DNA of 64,000 nucleotides from CAWDPQ01 sp049642465 (GTDB taxonomy: Bacteria; Acidobacteriota; Vicinamibacteria; Vicinamibacterales; 2-12-FULL-66-21): assembly GCA_049642465.1 (NCBI GenBank), contig JBAROV010000137.1, positions 62,001 to 126,000 on the forward strand, read 5' to 3'. The translations under genes and the position numbers were made by a program. The notes under the pieces are model-generated. The model did not search any database. It was not told the DNA's origin and worked only from the letters and a program-made list of their open reading frames with translations. Positions 8,283-16,808 of this stretch are shown piece by piece. Positions within the stretch are counted from its first letter, which is position 1, and each line of letters opens with the position of its first letter.

Positions 8283-9586
8283 GGCGAGAATTGTAGCCGG
8301 TTGCCGCCGATCCAGACCGACTCGATGGTGCGCGTGTTGCGAATATCGTCGAGTGGACTCTTCGCGAGCACAATGAAGTCCGCGAATCGCCCAGCTTGCA
8401 GCGTGCCGAGATTGCCGGCGAGACCGAGACACTGAGCGGCGATCCCCGTGGCTGACGCGATCGTCTGCGCCGGCGTCAGCCCGGACTTGACCATTTCTTC
8501 AAGCTCGAGGTGTTCGAAGTAGCCCTGAAACCTCGCGGGTGGCCCGGTGTCGGTGCCCGCCGCCACTCGAACGCCGGCATCGTGCAGGGCCTTGACGTTT
8601 CTCCGTGCGACGTCGAGCGCCTTCTTGTACTGCTGCGCGGATTTGCTCGTCGCGACACCTGCCATTCGCCTCGGATCCTCCAGCGCTTTGATGACCTGTG
8701 GGTCGGCCTCACGCTTGAAGAACGGATCATCGAAAAATGGCGGACGCGATTCGTAGACAAACGTGGAGACTTCGCGCATCAGCGTCGGGCACAAGCAAAC
8801 ATTCCGGGCCTTCATCAAGTCGATCAACTCACGATCGACAAGGGCGTCGCGCACGCTGTGGGCCAGGTAGTCCGCACCTGCGCGGAGGAGTGCCTTCGCA
8901 TCCGCGAGATAAAACAGGTGAGCCGCGACGCGCAGCTTGTGGTCGTGCGCGCGAGCGATCACCGCACGATACACCTCGGGACGCATCTTCTCCGTGGTTC
9001 CCAGGTTGTCGTCTACCCGGATCTTGATCCAGTCCGGCTTCAGTTTCGCGGCGGCGTCAACCGCCGCACGTGCCTCTTCCGGCGTTTTTGCCGTGATCAC
9101 CGGGCCCGCGACGTATAGGCGCGATCGGTTCATCCGCTCGCTCTCGTTCTCACCGCGCAACCTGAAACCGGCTTCGCGATCGTCCCCGAGGCTCACGACG
9201 GTCGTCACGCCGTATCGTGCGTAGAGACCGAGCTGACGCATCAGGTTGTCTGGCGTGTAGCCGTCGGCCCGGTTCTCGAGCCCCACCGTCGCGCCGACGT
9301 GGCCGTGGGCGTTCACAATCCCCGGCATTACGACGCGGCCGGTCAGGTCGATTCGCTCCACGCCCTCCGGGACGGGTGTCGTGGCCGCCGGACCAGCCGC
9401 GGCGACCCTCTGATCGCGGACGATCAGTACGGCGTCCGGCACCGCGGGTCCGCCGGTTCCGTCGATGAGCGTGACGCCCGTAAAGGCTTGGGCGCGAGGC
9501 TGCGGAGCCGGCGGTGGTGGCACGTGCGCGACGGCGAGCGCGACCGCCATGACGAATATCCGCGTTACCATGACCGGCATCGTCAT
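8279..9586 (-). CDS. Exported amidohydrolase family protein
   Basis: A 435-residue metal-dependent hydrolase with a signal peptide and a short Pro-rich linker. Family marks are VVMPGIVNAHGHV (the metal-binding HxH), DWIKIRVDD near the usual lysine site, AAHLFY and LAHSVRD (later His ligands), and AAGTDTGPP (the catalytic Asp). Relatives include imidazolonepropionase-like enzymes and prolidase-like peptidases. The start may be 9586 or the in-frame ATG at 9571, which places the signal peptide closer to the N-terminus. It is the first gene of a coupled pair with the Gfo/Idh/MocA gene. Confidence 0.88.
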   Translation of the reverse strand: MTMPVMVTRIFVMAVALAVAHVPPPPAPQPRAQAFTGVTLIDGTGGPAVPDAVLIVRDQRVAAAGPAATTPVPEGVERIDLTGRVVMPGIVNAHGHVGATVGLENRADGYTPDNLMRQLGLYARYGVTTVVSLGDDREAGFRLRGENESERMNRSRLYVAGPVITAKTPEEARAAVDAAAKLKPDWIKIRVDDNLGTTEKMRPEVYRAVIARAHDHKLRVAAHLFYLADAKALLRAGADYLAHSVRDALVDRELIDLMKARNVCLCPTLMREVSTFVYESRPPFFDDPFFKREADPQVIKALEDPRRMAGVATSKSAQQYKKALDVARRNVKALHDAGVRVAAGTDTGPPARFQGYFEHLELEEMVKSGLTPAQTIASATGIAAQCLGLAGNLGTLQAGRFADFIVLAKSPLDDIRNTRTIESVWIGGNRLQFSP

Positions 9587-9642
9587 GCTGAGGCAGCGCC
9601 GATGTCAAGGCAGCTTGCGCTGTCATCACCGATGGAGGAGTA

Positions 9643-10101
9643 ATGCGCAGATTGATCCTCGCCGCGTTGTTGAGCTGCTTCGTCGTTTCTGAACCGATGG
9701 CCGTGCGCGCACAAGCGCCGACCGCGCAGTCGTCTTCCCGCACTGAGAAGACCGCGTGGTATTTCTACCGCGTCAAGTGGGGGTATCAGGACGAGTTCGT
9801 CTTGCTGTTCCGCAAGAACCATTACCCCGTTCTTCGCGAAGAAATGAAGACGGGCCGGATCACGAGTGTTCGAACGTTCGTCCCGAGCTATCACGGGGAT
9901 GGACGTGCGGACTGGACATTCGCGGTCGCCATCACGTTCCGCGACGCCGCCGCGATGGTTGGTCCGTCGGGTGAGGCTGAGATCATCAAGAAACTTTATC
10001 CGGATCAGGCGACCTTTCAGAAAGAGGAGCGGCGCCGCTTCGAAATCCTGGATGCGCACTGGGACGTCCCGCTCAACGAAGTTGAAATGGGTGGGAAATG
10101 A
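9643..10101 (+). CDS. Secreted protein of unknown function
   Basis: A 152-residue protein with a signal peptide ending near VRAQA and no recognised catalytic motif. The mature part is rich in aromatic and charged residues (WYFYRVKWGYQDEF, LLFRKNHYP) and may adopt a small alpha-beta barrel fold, which is a guess. A GGAGG site lies 4 bases before the ATG. It diverges from the amidohydrolase gene across about 56 bases. Confidence 0.65.
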   Translation: MRRLILAALLSCFVVSEPMAVRAQAPTAQSSSRTEKTAWYFYRVKWGYQDEFVLLFRKNHYPVLREEMKTGRITSVRTFVPSYHGDGRADWTFAVAITFRDAAAMVGPSGEAEIIKKLYPDQATFQKEERRRFEILDAHWDVPLNEVEMGGK

Positions 10102-10114
10102 ACTGACGCTGATC

Positions 10115-10146
10115 GGGAGGACGGGAGGACGGGAGGACGGGAGGAC
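10115..10146. repeat. Four perfect tandem copies of GGGAGGAC
   Basis: The 8-bp unit repeats exactly four times shortly after the stop at 10101. Variants of the same unit occur at 1526, 28351-28374 and inside the coding region at 47059-47082. Confidence 0.95.
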
Positions 10147-10179
10147 GGAGCCGCCTGCGGCCGCGGCGAGCGCCCAGCC

Positions 10180-10290
10180 TCCGCCAAGGCTACGGCGGGT
10201 CCGCCGGAGCTTCAGCGAAGGCGGAAGCGAAGCGAGTCGAGCCGCAGCCCTTCGAGAACCTCAGGGCTGCCCTGAGCAAGGTCGAAGGGC
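10180..10290. repeat. Two REP-like palindromic elements
   Basis: The first, 10180-10225, has outer arms TCCGCC/GGCGGA and an inner CGGCGG-gt-CCGCCG core. The second, 10247-10290, has arms GCCCTTCGA...CTCAGGGC and GCCCTGAG...TCGAAGGGC. Both should form strong hairpins in RNA or cruciform DNA. They lie in tandem between the secreted protein and the M48 protease genes. Confidence 0.7.
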
Positions 10291-10775
10291 AGCGAGCGGG
10301 GGTGGGGCCCGGCGAGCATTAAGAGAGGTCGGGAGGTCCATTGGCAAGGAAACAGTCTGCTCAGAGGGTGACAATTGCTTCCGTGACGTGTGATCTCACA
10401 GCTGGTTCATGTAAACAAATGGCCATTTTTCGCGACCTGCGCGGTGGCGGCGTTTTTGCCAATTTGTGCAGGCGTATGACCTGGGATATTGCTTTCGGCA
10501 GATGGCTCGCGATCTGTGTCCATCCCGTTTGCGCATGGCGTGCCCGATCCCGAAGGGTTCGTGCAGTGATCGTCGCATCGTACTTCGCTGGAGCATACGT
10601 CAGCGTCCTGACCGCACTCTCCGTCGTCCAGTAGACGCGCCAGTCGGCCCGTCCTCCCGTCCTCTCGCTCACACGAAACTGTAATTGGTGCGCTGTTCTC
10701 GCCTTCGCTGGTACTGCACGAGGGTTCGCAGGGTCCGTTAACTTCAACCAACGAAAAGATTAAGAGCTGGCAAGC
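10291..10775. other. Gene-free stretch with no convincing coding content
   Basis: GC drops visibly here compared with the neighbours. Open frames on both strands (for example 10341-10634 plus and 10361-10747 minus) show no family signature, signal peptide or good ribosome-binding site. A short palindrome AAATGGCCATTT lies near 10418-10429. It could be decayed sequence or a long upstream region for the M48 gene. Confidence 0.5.
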
Positions 10776-13700
10776 GTGCAGATGTGCGGGGCACACGCCT
10801 TGCGAAAACCATCCGCCTTGCTGCCTCACACTCCCGGGTCCGTCCTCCTCATCGTCCTCATCGCACTCCTGCCGGGACTCGTGTCCTGGTGGGACGGACG
10901 GGCGCTCAAACGCCGACTCGACGATCCCACGCTGCCCGAGCGGCTCCATGCCGCGCGCGTGCGAAGGGGCTCGACGTTCGGCGCAGCCCTCGTCCTTTTG
11001 GCGGTAGCCTCAATTGACGCGCTCCCATGGTCGCTGCCTCTGATGTTGGCGGCGATGCTGGTTGCTGCCTACCCGCTTCGCCGCGCGCTGTTCGCTGAGA
11101 CCTGGAGCCTCACACGCTACGTCTGGTTCTTCATTCGCCTCACGGTTGCGGTTTGGGGGTTCTGGCTGATGCTGCCAGCCGCTCCATTCATTGTGAAGGC
11201 TGCCGGCTCGTTTGATTGGCTCGCGGCACTGCTGCTGGGCTCGTTGATGCTCGGCTTCAACGCGCGCTACGCCGAGACTCTTCGCTTCATCCTCAAGGTT
11301 CGTCCGGTCGATGATCCAGTCCTCATCTCTCGCTTCCAGGCACTGGTACAAAAGGGCGGCATACCGATGCCGCGCTTCGAGTACGTGGCGCTTCACGGCG
11401 GCGTGATCGCAAACGCGCTGGCGTTGCCGTCGGTGCGCCAGTCGTCCGTCCTCTTCAGCGAGACGCTGCTCGAGCGGCTCGAGCCGGATGAAACGGTTGC
11501 AATCTGCGCGCACGAACTCGCGCACCTCGAACATTTCGACCAAGCATTCCTCCGTCGTCTCAACATCGAAAATATCGCGCTGATTGTTTCAGGGGTGCTC
11601 GTGGGCCCCGTCGGCAGGCTCGCCGGCCTGAATTCGTTCTTGTTGCCGCAGGGCGTGTGGCTGCTTGCCCTGCTGGGAGTGCTTGTTCGGCGTGCCAGGG
11701 ATCGCCAGCGCAACGAAACGGCGAGCGATCTTCGTGCGATCCAGCTGTGCGGCGACGCCGAGGCGCTCGTCCGTGGCTTGACGCGTCTGTACACGATGGC
11801 GCGCCATCCGCGGCGATTCGATCAGCAGCACGAGCGTCAGGCAACGCATCCGAGTCTCGCTCGACGCATTCGCGATATCCGGGCTGCGGCCGGCATCGCT
11901 GCGGCATCGCTGGGCGACGCCGCCACGTTTGCTGCTGCTGACGGCCGCACCACCGTCACGTTCGAACAGGACAGCGTCAACTGGTTCGAAGGTGAAGCCG
12001 CCACGCACACGTTGAACTACGCCTACCTGGCAGAACTTCGGGTTCAGGTTCGCGGATCACGTCCGCCGTCGCTGGTGGCGGTGGAACGTTCAGGAAGGCG
12101 TTGGGAAATGCCGCTCGCGCAAGACGATCTCGCGCGCGCGCAATCCGTTCTCGACATCGTTGACGGCCGTCTGCCTGAACCCGCTTCGGCTCCGGCTGCA
12201 TTGGTCTGGCCGAAGGTCGGCCGTGCGTTCCTTCTGATGGGCGCCATGATCGGTCTGGCCAGCGGTCAGCTGGCGATGGCATTTGTGGCGTTCCTCGCAA
12301 TCCTTAAGCCTGCGGCTCCGCTCGTCGCTGCCGCGGGCATCGCATCGATGGCGACTGCAGCCGTCATCTTGCGGCAAGGGTTTTACGGACTCCCGTTCAC
12401 CGAGCTGGGCCTCATACTCGGCGGCCTCGGCGTCGTCCTTCTCGGCATCGCGCATACCAAGCGCGATGAAGATGTCTCGGCACGGGCACGAATGGCCGTC
12501 GCGAGCCTGGGTGTTCTTGCTGCACTGGCGGTGATCGCCTTTCTGTTGGGCGGCACCGATCCGATTGCACTTCATCAATCGGCCCAGTCGATCACGGCAG
12601 CCCCGATTCTGTTGCTGGCCTTTGCCGGGGCGCTCACCCTTTGGCGATCGAAGACGGCCAAGTACGCCGCCATTCCCGTGATTGTGCTCGCTGCTGGCAT
12701 GACCGGCACGGCCGCGACGTCGTTCCTGGACCGGTTCGGCGATGACATCTTCATTTCCCCGGCGCCATCGCTGCAGTGGATGGAAGCGAAGGGCCCGGTC
12801 ATCGGCCAATTCACGATTTCGGTCACTGGCGATTCGCTTCAATTGTCTCCTCGCGGACGACTGATTGCTGTCGTTGAACATCGCTATGACGACGAGCATG
12901 AAGGCGAGACGACGTTTCATGTGGGACGTGCTGGACACACGCTCACGACTATTACAGCGGATGATCTGCTCTTCGTGGACGAAGAGCGCGTGCTGATCTC
13001 GCGCACGGTTGGCGGTGGTGTGGAACTGACCGAGGCGCAGGCGGCGTCGCCACAACACCCCACCTGGAGCGTGCAGGTCGCCGATCTCGACGATCCGCAG
13101 CTGTCCTTCGATTCGACGACCCGCCGGTGGCGCTTGCTGGGATGGAATCAGCGGCGCGCCGTGATTGCGGCGGGTGGCGTGTTGGGGTCGCCAGAAGTCC
13201 GTCGGCGGGAATGGACCTCTCCTGCGCGGGATGGCGGCTGGGTCAAATCCCTGGCTGCCTCGGATGAGCACATGCTGCTGGTCGAGGCACATTACACGCC
13301 AGGCTTACTCCAGCGTTGTGGCTTGTGGCGTCTCGCGTGGCTTGTCCAACCCGATCTCGAAACGCGCTTCCGATTTGCGTCAACTGCGCAGGACCTCGGC
13401 ATTGTGACCTCGCGTCTCGACGCTACGTGCTTCGCTGGCGCGCTGAACAGAGAAAGCCTGACTTGCAGCGCGTTTGACGGCACGCGCACTCGTTTCATCT
13501 CGGTTGACCCGGGATCCAGGCAGGTCAGCCAATTGGGTTGGATCGACGGCAGGTATGCGTCCAGCAGCCGTCCGAACAATGGGTGGCTCACAGGGTGGCA
13601 CAACAGCACGCCCATGGCGCTGAATCTGCAGCGCCACATCGCAGTTCGCGGCGAGCAAACGGGAGACTACCGGGTCTTCGCCATCGCTGGCGCGGACGAT

Positions 13701-13796
13701 GTGATCGGGACGCTGTCGTTCAATGGCAACGGGTCGACAATCCGGCTCATTCGTCTGTCTCACGCCGAATCCTCCTCCGCGCGAGTCGGAGAATAG
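10776..13796 (+). CDS. Large membrane-bound M48 family metalloprotease
   Basis: A 1006-residue protein. Several membrane segments lie in residues 20-170, then an M48 peptidase domain with the zinc motif HELAH at about residues 246-250. Further hydrophobic segments lie at about 470-680, followed by a soluble C-terminal region of over 300 residues with strand-rich repeats that may be a beta-propeller. M48 enzymes such as HtpX degrade damaged membrane proteins. The long C-terminal part is not in the standard family and may bind substrate or sense envelope state. The start (GTG 10776 or ATG 10782) is uncertain. Confidence 0.85.
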   Translation: MQMCGAHALRKPSALLPHTPGSVLLIVLIALLPGLVSWWDGRALKRRLDDPTLPERLHAARVRRGSTFGAALVLLAVASIDALPWSLPLMLAAMLVAAYPLRRALFAETWSLTRYVWFFIRLTVAVWGFWLMLPAAPFIVKAAGSFDWLAALLLGSLMLGFNARYAETLRFILKVRPVDDPVLISRFQALVQKGGIPMPRFEYVALHGGVIANALALPSVRQSSVLFSETLLERLEPDETVAICAHELAHLEHFDQAFLRRLNIENIALIVSGVLVGPVGRLAGLNSFLLPQGVWLLALLGVLVRRARDRQRNETASDLRAIQLCGDAEALVRGLTRLYTMARHPRRFDQQHERQATHPSLARRIRDIRAAAGIAAASLGDAATFAAADGRTTVTFEQDSVNWFEGEAATHTLNYAYLAELRVQVRGSRPPSLVAVERSGRRWEMPLAQDDLARAQSVLDIVDGRLPEPASAPAALVWPKVGRAFLLMGAMIGLASGQLAMAFVAFLAILKPAAPLVAAAGIASMATAAVILRQGFYGLPFTELGLILGGLGVVLLGIAHTKRDEDVSARARMAVASLGVLAALAVIAFLLGGTDPIALHQSAQSITAAPILLLAFAGALTLWRSKTAKYAAIPVIVLAAGMTGTAATSFLDRFGDDIFISPAPSLQWMEAKGPVIGQFTISVTGDSLQLSPRGRLIAVVEHRYDDEHEGETTFHVGRAGHTLTTITADDLLFVDEERVLISRTVGGGVELTEAQAASPQHPTWSVQVADLDDPQLSFDSTTRRWRLLGWNQRRAVIAAGGVLGSPEVRRREWTSPARDGGWVKSLAASDEHMLLVEAHYTPGLLQRCGLWRLAWLVQPDLETRFRFASTAQDLGIVTSRLDATCFAGALNRESLTCSAFDGTRTRFISVDPGSRQVSQLGWIDGRYASSSRPNNGWLTGWHNSTPMALNLQRHIAVRGEQTGDYRVFAIAGADDVIGTLSFNGNGSTIRLIRLSHAESSSARVGE

Positions 13797-13817
13797 CTGC
13801 GTTAAACTCCTCGTGGT

Positions 13818-15365
13818 TTGCGCCGTCTCCTGATCGCCCTTACCGTCGTAATTCTTCTCGGCGTCGCCGCCCTCATCGCCGTTCGCTCGACGCTGAACCC
13901 CGACACGTTGCGCGCGGCCGCAGAGACCAAGCTCACGGCGCTGCTCGGCCAGCCGGTGAAAATTGGTGAGGTCGGCATCTCGCTCCTCCCCGTGCCAGCC
14001 GCGACCGGTTCACGCATCACCATCGGATCGAATGCTGAAGTGCCGGAGCTGGCACTCGAGCGCATTCGAATCGTCCCGCAAGTCAGTTCGCTGTTTCGCG
14101 GTCCCTACGTTCTTCGTGAAGTCACGTTGGAGGGTCTGGTCGTCCGAATTGTGCGCGAATCGGCCGGACGCTGGAGGTTCCCACCAATCGTCCCTGTCGG
14201 GGGCGGCGGCGGGCAAGCGGGAGTGATGGTAGAGCACGTTCGCCTCACTGGAGGACGCGTAGGCATATTTGCGGCGGACGCCCGAAACGGCATGCGCGAG
14301 ACGTCGAGCATCGACGGAATCGAAGGGGAATCCATCGCGGATGCCGAAGGCTTGCGCATATCGCCGCTGACAGGTCGCGTCGGACGTTCGCCGGCAAACG
14401 GGGCGGCGTCTGTGAACGGTCGCGAAGCGGTCCTCGATTTCAGCCTGCCGTCAATTGCGCCGGACGACTTGCCGGCGGTGCTCGGCCTCTCTGCGAGTGA
14501 GTCACCCGATTTCGTCAGACTCTTGAAGCCCGCCGCCGTGAAGATGTCCGTGCGCATCGATCGCACGAAAGGGCGGTTGACAGGTTCGGGATCCCTGGCT
14601 GCGCCGCAGGTGGGGTTCTACTCGCTGCAATTGACCAACCTCGAATCCCCGATGACGACGAATGGAACACAGGTCACCTTCGCGCCCGCTACGTTTGCGC
14701 TGTACGGTGGCACCCATCGCGGCAAGATGGTTGTCGATTTGTCCCGAACGCCCGCGCGCTGGGCCGCCGACAGTTCGATCACCGCCATCGACGTCAGCGA
14801 ATTCCTCGCGGCGCTCACCGGACGCGACCAGCGGTTCGACGGGACGGCGTCGGCTTCGTCTGCGCTCCACGCCGTCGTTGGCGCGCCGATGCCCCGCGGT
14901 CTCGGAGGACACCTCCAGATCGACGTCGTCAACGGCGTCGTTCGCGAGTTTCCGCTGCTGACGGCGATCAATCGTGCATTACGCCTCGCGCAAAGCAGTG
15001 GGCGTGACACCCATTTCGAGCGGCTCTCGGGGACCTTCGCGTTCACCGGGGCAGATTCCGCCAGCACCAACGATCTGGTGATGATCGCGCGCGATATGCG
15101 CGTCCAGGCCGCCGGTCGAGTTGGCTTCGACCGCTGGCTCGACCTCGAAGGGCTGGCGGTCTTTTCGCGGGCACGCACCGCGGAAGCGGTCCGCAGCGTC
15201 CGGGAATTGTCGGGTCTACGGAATGAACAGGGGGAGCTGGAGCTGCCAATCAAGATCGGCGGCACGCTGGACGACCCGTCGTTCAACATCGATGTGCAGG
15301 CGGCGCTGGGGCGGTCGATCCGAGAGGAGTTGAAGCGCCGATTGCGCGGGTTGATTCGGAGATAA
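13818..15365 (+). CDS. AsmA-like envelope protein
   Basis: A 515-residue protein with one N-terminal membrane anchor (residues 4-22) and an AsmA-type body. The body has the early AAAETKLTALLGQPVKIGEV pattern, a middle strand-rich region, and a C-terminal block with GTFAFTGADS and IKIGGTLDDPSF. AsmA-family proteins are long beta-rich structures in the periplasm thought to move lipids between membranes. It starts 21 bases after the M48 stop with a TTG, preceded by TAAACT at 13803-13808. Both genes concern the envelope. Confidence 0.8.
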   Translation: MRRLLIALTVVILLGVAALIAVRSTLNPDTLRAAAETKLTALLGQPVKIGEVGISLLPVPAATGSRITIGSNAEVPELALERIRIVPQVSSLFRGPYVLREVTLEGLVVRIVRESAGRWRFPPIVPVGGGGGQAGVMVEHVRLTGGRVGIFAADARNGMRETSSIDGIEGESIADAEGLRISPLTGRVGRSPANGAASVNGREAVLDFSLPSIAPDDLPAVLGLSASESPDFVRLLKPAAVKMSVRIDRTKGRLTGSGSLAAPQVGFYSLQLTNLESPMTTNGTQVTFAPATFALYGGTHRGKMVVDLSRTPARWAADSSITAIDVSEFLAALTGRDQRFDGTASASSALHAVVGAPMPRGLGGHLQIDVVNGVVREFPLLTAINRALRLAQSSGRDTHFERLSGTFAFTGADSASTNDLVMIARDMRVQAAGRVGFDRWLDLEGLAVFSRARTAEAVRSVRELSGLRNEQGELELPIKIGGTLDDPSFNIDVQAALGRSIREELKRRLRGLIRR

Positions 15366-15375
15366 CGTCGTAGCC

Positions 15376-15410
15376 GCTAGTCGCTAGTCGCTAGTCGCTA
15401 GTCGCTAGTC
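15376..15410. repeat. Five perfect tandem copies of GCTAGTC
   Basis: A 7-bp unit repeats exactly five times between the convergent AsmA-like and membrane-protein genes and runs into the 3-prime end of the latter. A single related copy occurs near 42786-42792. Confidence 0.95.
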
Positions 15411-15965
15411 TCTGGTCTTTCGTCGTTCCTCAGGAAACCGAAGACCAGCGACTGAAGACCCGAGACCGAGACGCACGATCGAAGCCGCTACCGCGCAGCC
15501 CAACGCGATTCCGAACAGCTGTCGAACGATCGATCCTCCGACGGCTTGCTGAAGCAGGACGAAATGGCTTGGCCTGACGACCGCCCCAGGCGTCCGGTGA
15601 TCCTCGAACATCGGCAGCAGCCGAGTCAGCGTGCCATTCACCGGCGGTCCGCTCACCATCAGAATCAGCGCAAAGAGCACCTCTGTGCCGGCGACGTTGC
15701 GGAACGTCCGAGCGGCGCGCAGCGGGTGGGATGCCGCGATGATCCACGCCGCATACACCGCGCTCAGCCCCGCGATTGCTGCAACCGCGGGGCGCACGAA
15801 CATCAACGCTGCTGGGAAGAGGCGCAGGCCGAAGGGATCGGTCCGGCTCAACTGCTCCAGCGTGGCGATGTTCACGCCGAACCAATGGAAGGCACCGATG
15901 AGCGGCCAGAACGCACTTACCCCGAGCGCGATGGCCAGAAATATTACGAAGGATGCGACTTTCAT
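15405..15965 (-). CDS. Small multi-pass membrane protein, unknown function
   Basis: A 186-residue protein with about four hydrophobic segments (starting near residues 5, 50, 90 and 145). I recognise no family. Its last codons read into the GCTAGTC repeat tract, so the C-terminus after about residue 170 may be recent. No clear ribosome-binding site precedes the ATG. The 170 bases beyond its start hold no supported gene. Confidence 0.6.
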   Translation of the reverse strand: MKVASFVIFLAIALGVSAFWPLIGAFHWFGVNIATLEQLSRTDPFGLRLFPAALMFVRPAVAAIAGLSAVYAAWIIAASHPLRAARTFRNVAGTEVLFALILMVSGPPVNGTLTRLLPMFEDHRTPGAVVRPSHFVLLQQAVGGSIVRQLFGIALGCAVAASIVRLGLGSSVAGLRFPEERRKTRD

Positions 15966-16138
15966 CGCCGCACGGCTACCGGAACGACCCAGTCCTGTTG
16001 TTTGTGTTCGTTCTCCCGTAACACGATGCGTCGCGCGAGACCAATCGCGAGAAGGGGGAGTCGCGAAGTCCTACGAGCGAAGGGCCCGCAGCCAGGATCT
16101 GGGTGCACCTGCTACCGCGGGCCTGATTGTCGCAGATT

Positions 16139-16735
16139 TCAGCGATTGCCTGTAGATCCCGCTAACGCTCCCCGCGTGCGGCCGGGCTCGTGCGGACCTT
16201 CGGCGAACTCCTCAATCATCTTTTTGTTGAATGCCGGAATGTCTGCGGGCTTCCTCGCGGTGACCAGACCATTGTCGTTCACGCACTCCTGATCGACCCA
16301 GTTGGCACCGGCATTGCGGAGGTCGGTCGCAATCGAGGGCCACGACGTGAGCGTACGCCCCCGGGCGACGCCCGCCTCGATGAGCGTCCATGGGCCGTGA
16401 CAGATCGCGGCAATGGGTTTGCCCGAGTCGGCGAATGCCTTCACCAGCGACACCGCCTTCGGATTGATACGCAGGCGGTCTGGATTCATGACACCGCCGG
16501 GCAGCAACAATGCGTCATATTCACCTGCCGTCACGTTGTCCAATCGCTCATCGACAGAAAATTCATCGCCCCACTTCGTGTGCTGCCAGCCCTTCACTTT
16601 CTGCGGCTGAGGAGACACGATATCCACCTGCGCTCCCGCATTCTCTAGTGCCTGTTTGGGTTCGGTCAGTTCCACCTGTTCGAAGCCATCATCGACGAGC
16701 GCGGCAATACGCTTACCGCGCAGCTCATTTGCCAT
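16139..16735 (-). CDS. PfpI/DJ-1 family protein (YraA/YhbO type)
   Basis: A 198-residue cytoplasmic protein. It has the early KRIAALVDDGFEQVEL strand with the conserved Glu, LLLPGGVMNPD, and ICHGPW carrying the nucleophilic Cys, followed by a partner His. Members act as general stress proteins and are reported as proteases or protein/nucleotide deglycases; the activity is debated. A perfect AAGGAGGT site before the ATG at 16735 fixes the start. The C-terminal 25 residues (Gly/Arg-rich) extend past the usual end. It diverges from an S9 peptidase. Confidence 0.9.
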   Translation of the reverse strand: MANELRGKRIAALVDDGFEQVELTEPKQALENAGAQVDIVSPQPQKVKGWQHTKWGDEFSVDERLDNVTAGEYDALLLPGGVMNPDRLRINPKAVSLVKAFADSGKPIAAICHGPWTLIEAGVARGRTLTSWPSIATDLRNAGANWVDQECVNDNGLVTARKPADIPAFNKKMIEEFAEGPHEPGRTRGALAGSTGNR

Positions 16736-16808
16736 CGGCAACCTCCTTCTATTTCTCATTGACGATGCAAACCGAATTCCCGCTTTTTCCGCTATCATCT
16801 CCATCCAT

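Noticed and set aside
10341..10747. Overlapping open frames on both strands in the gene-free region
   Set aside because: No ribosome-binding site, domain or signal; composition is unlike neighbouring genes.
15631..16155. Long plus-strand frame opposite the membrane protein gene
   Set aside because: Its sequence is a shadow of the minus-strand gene and has no recognisable features.
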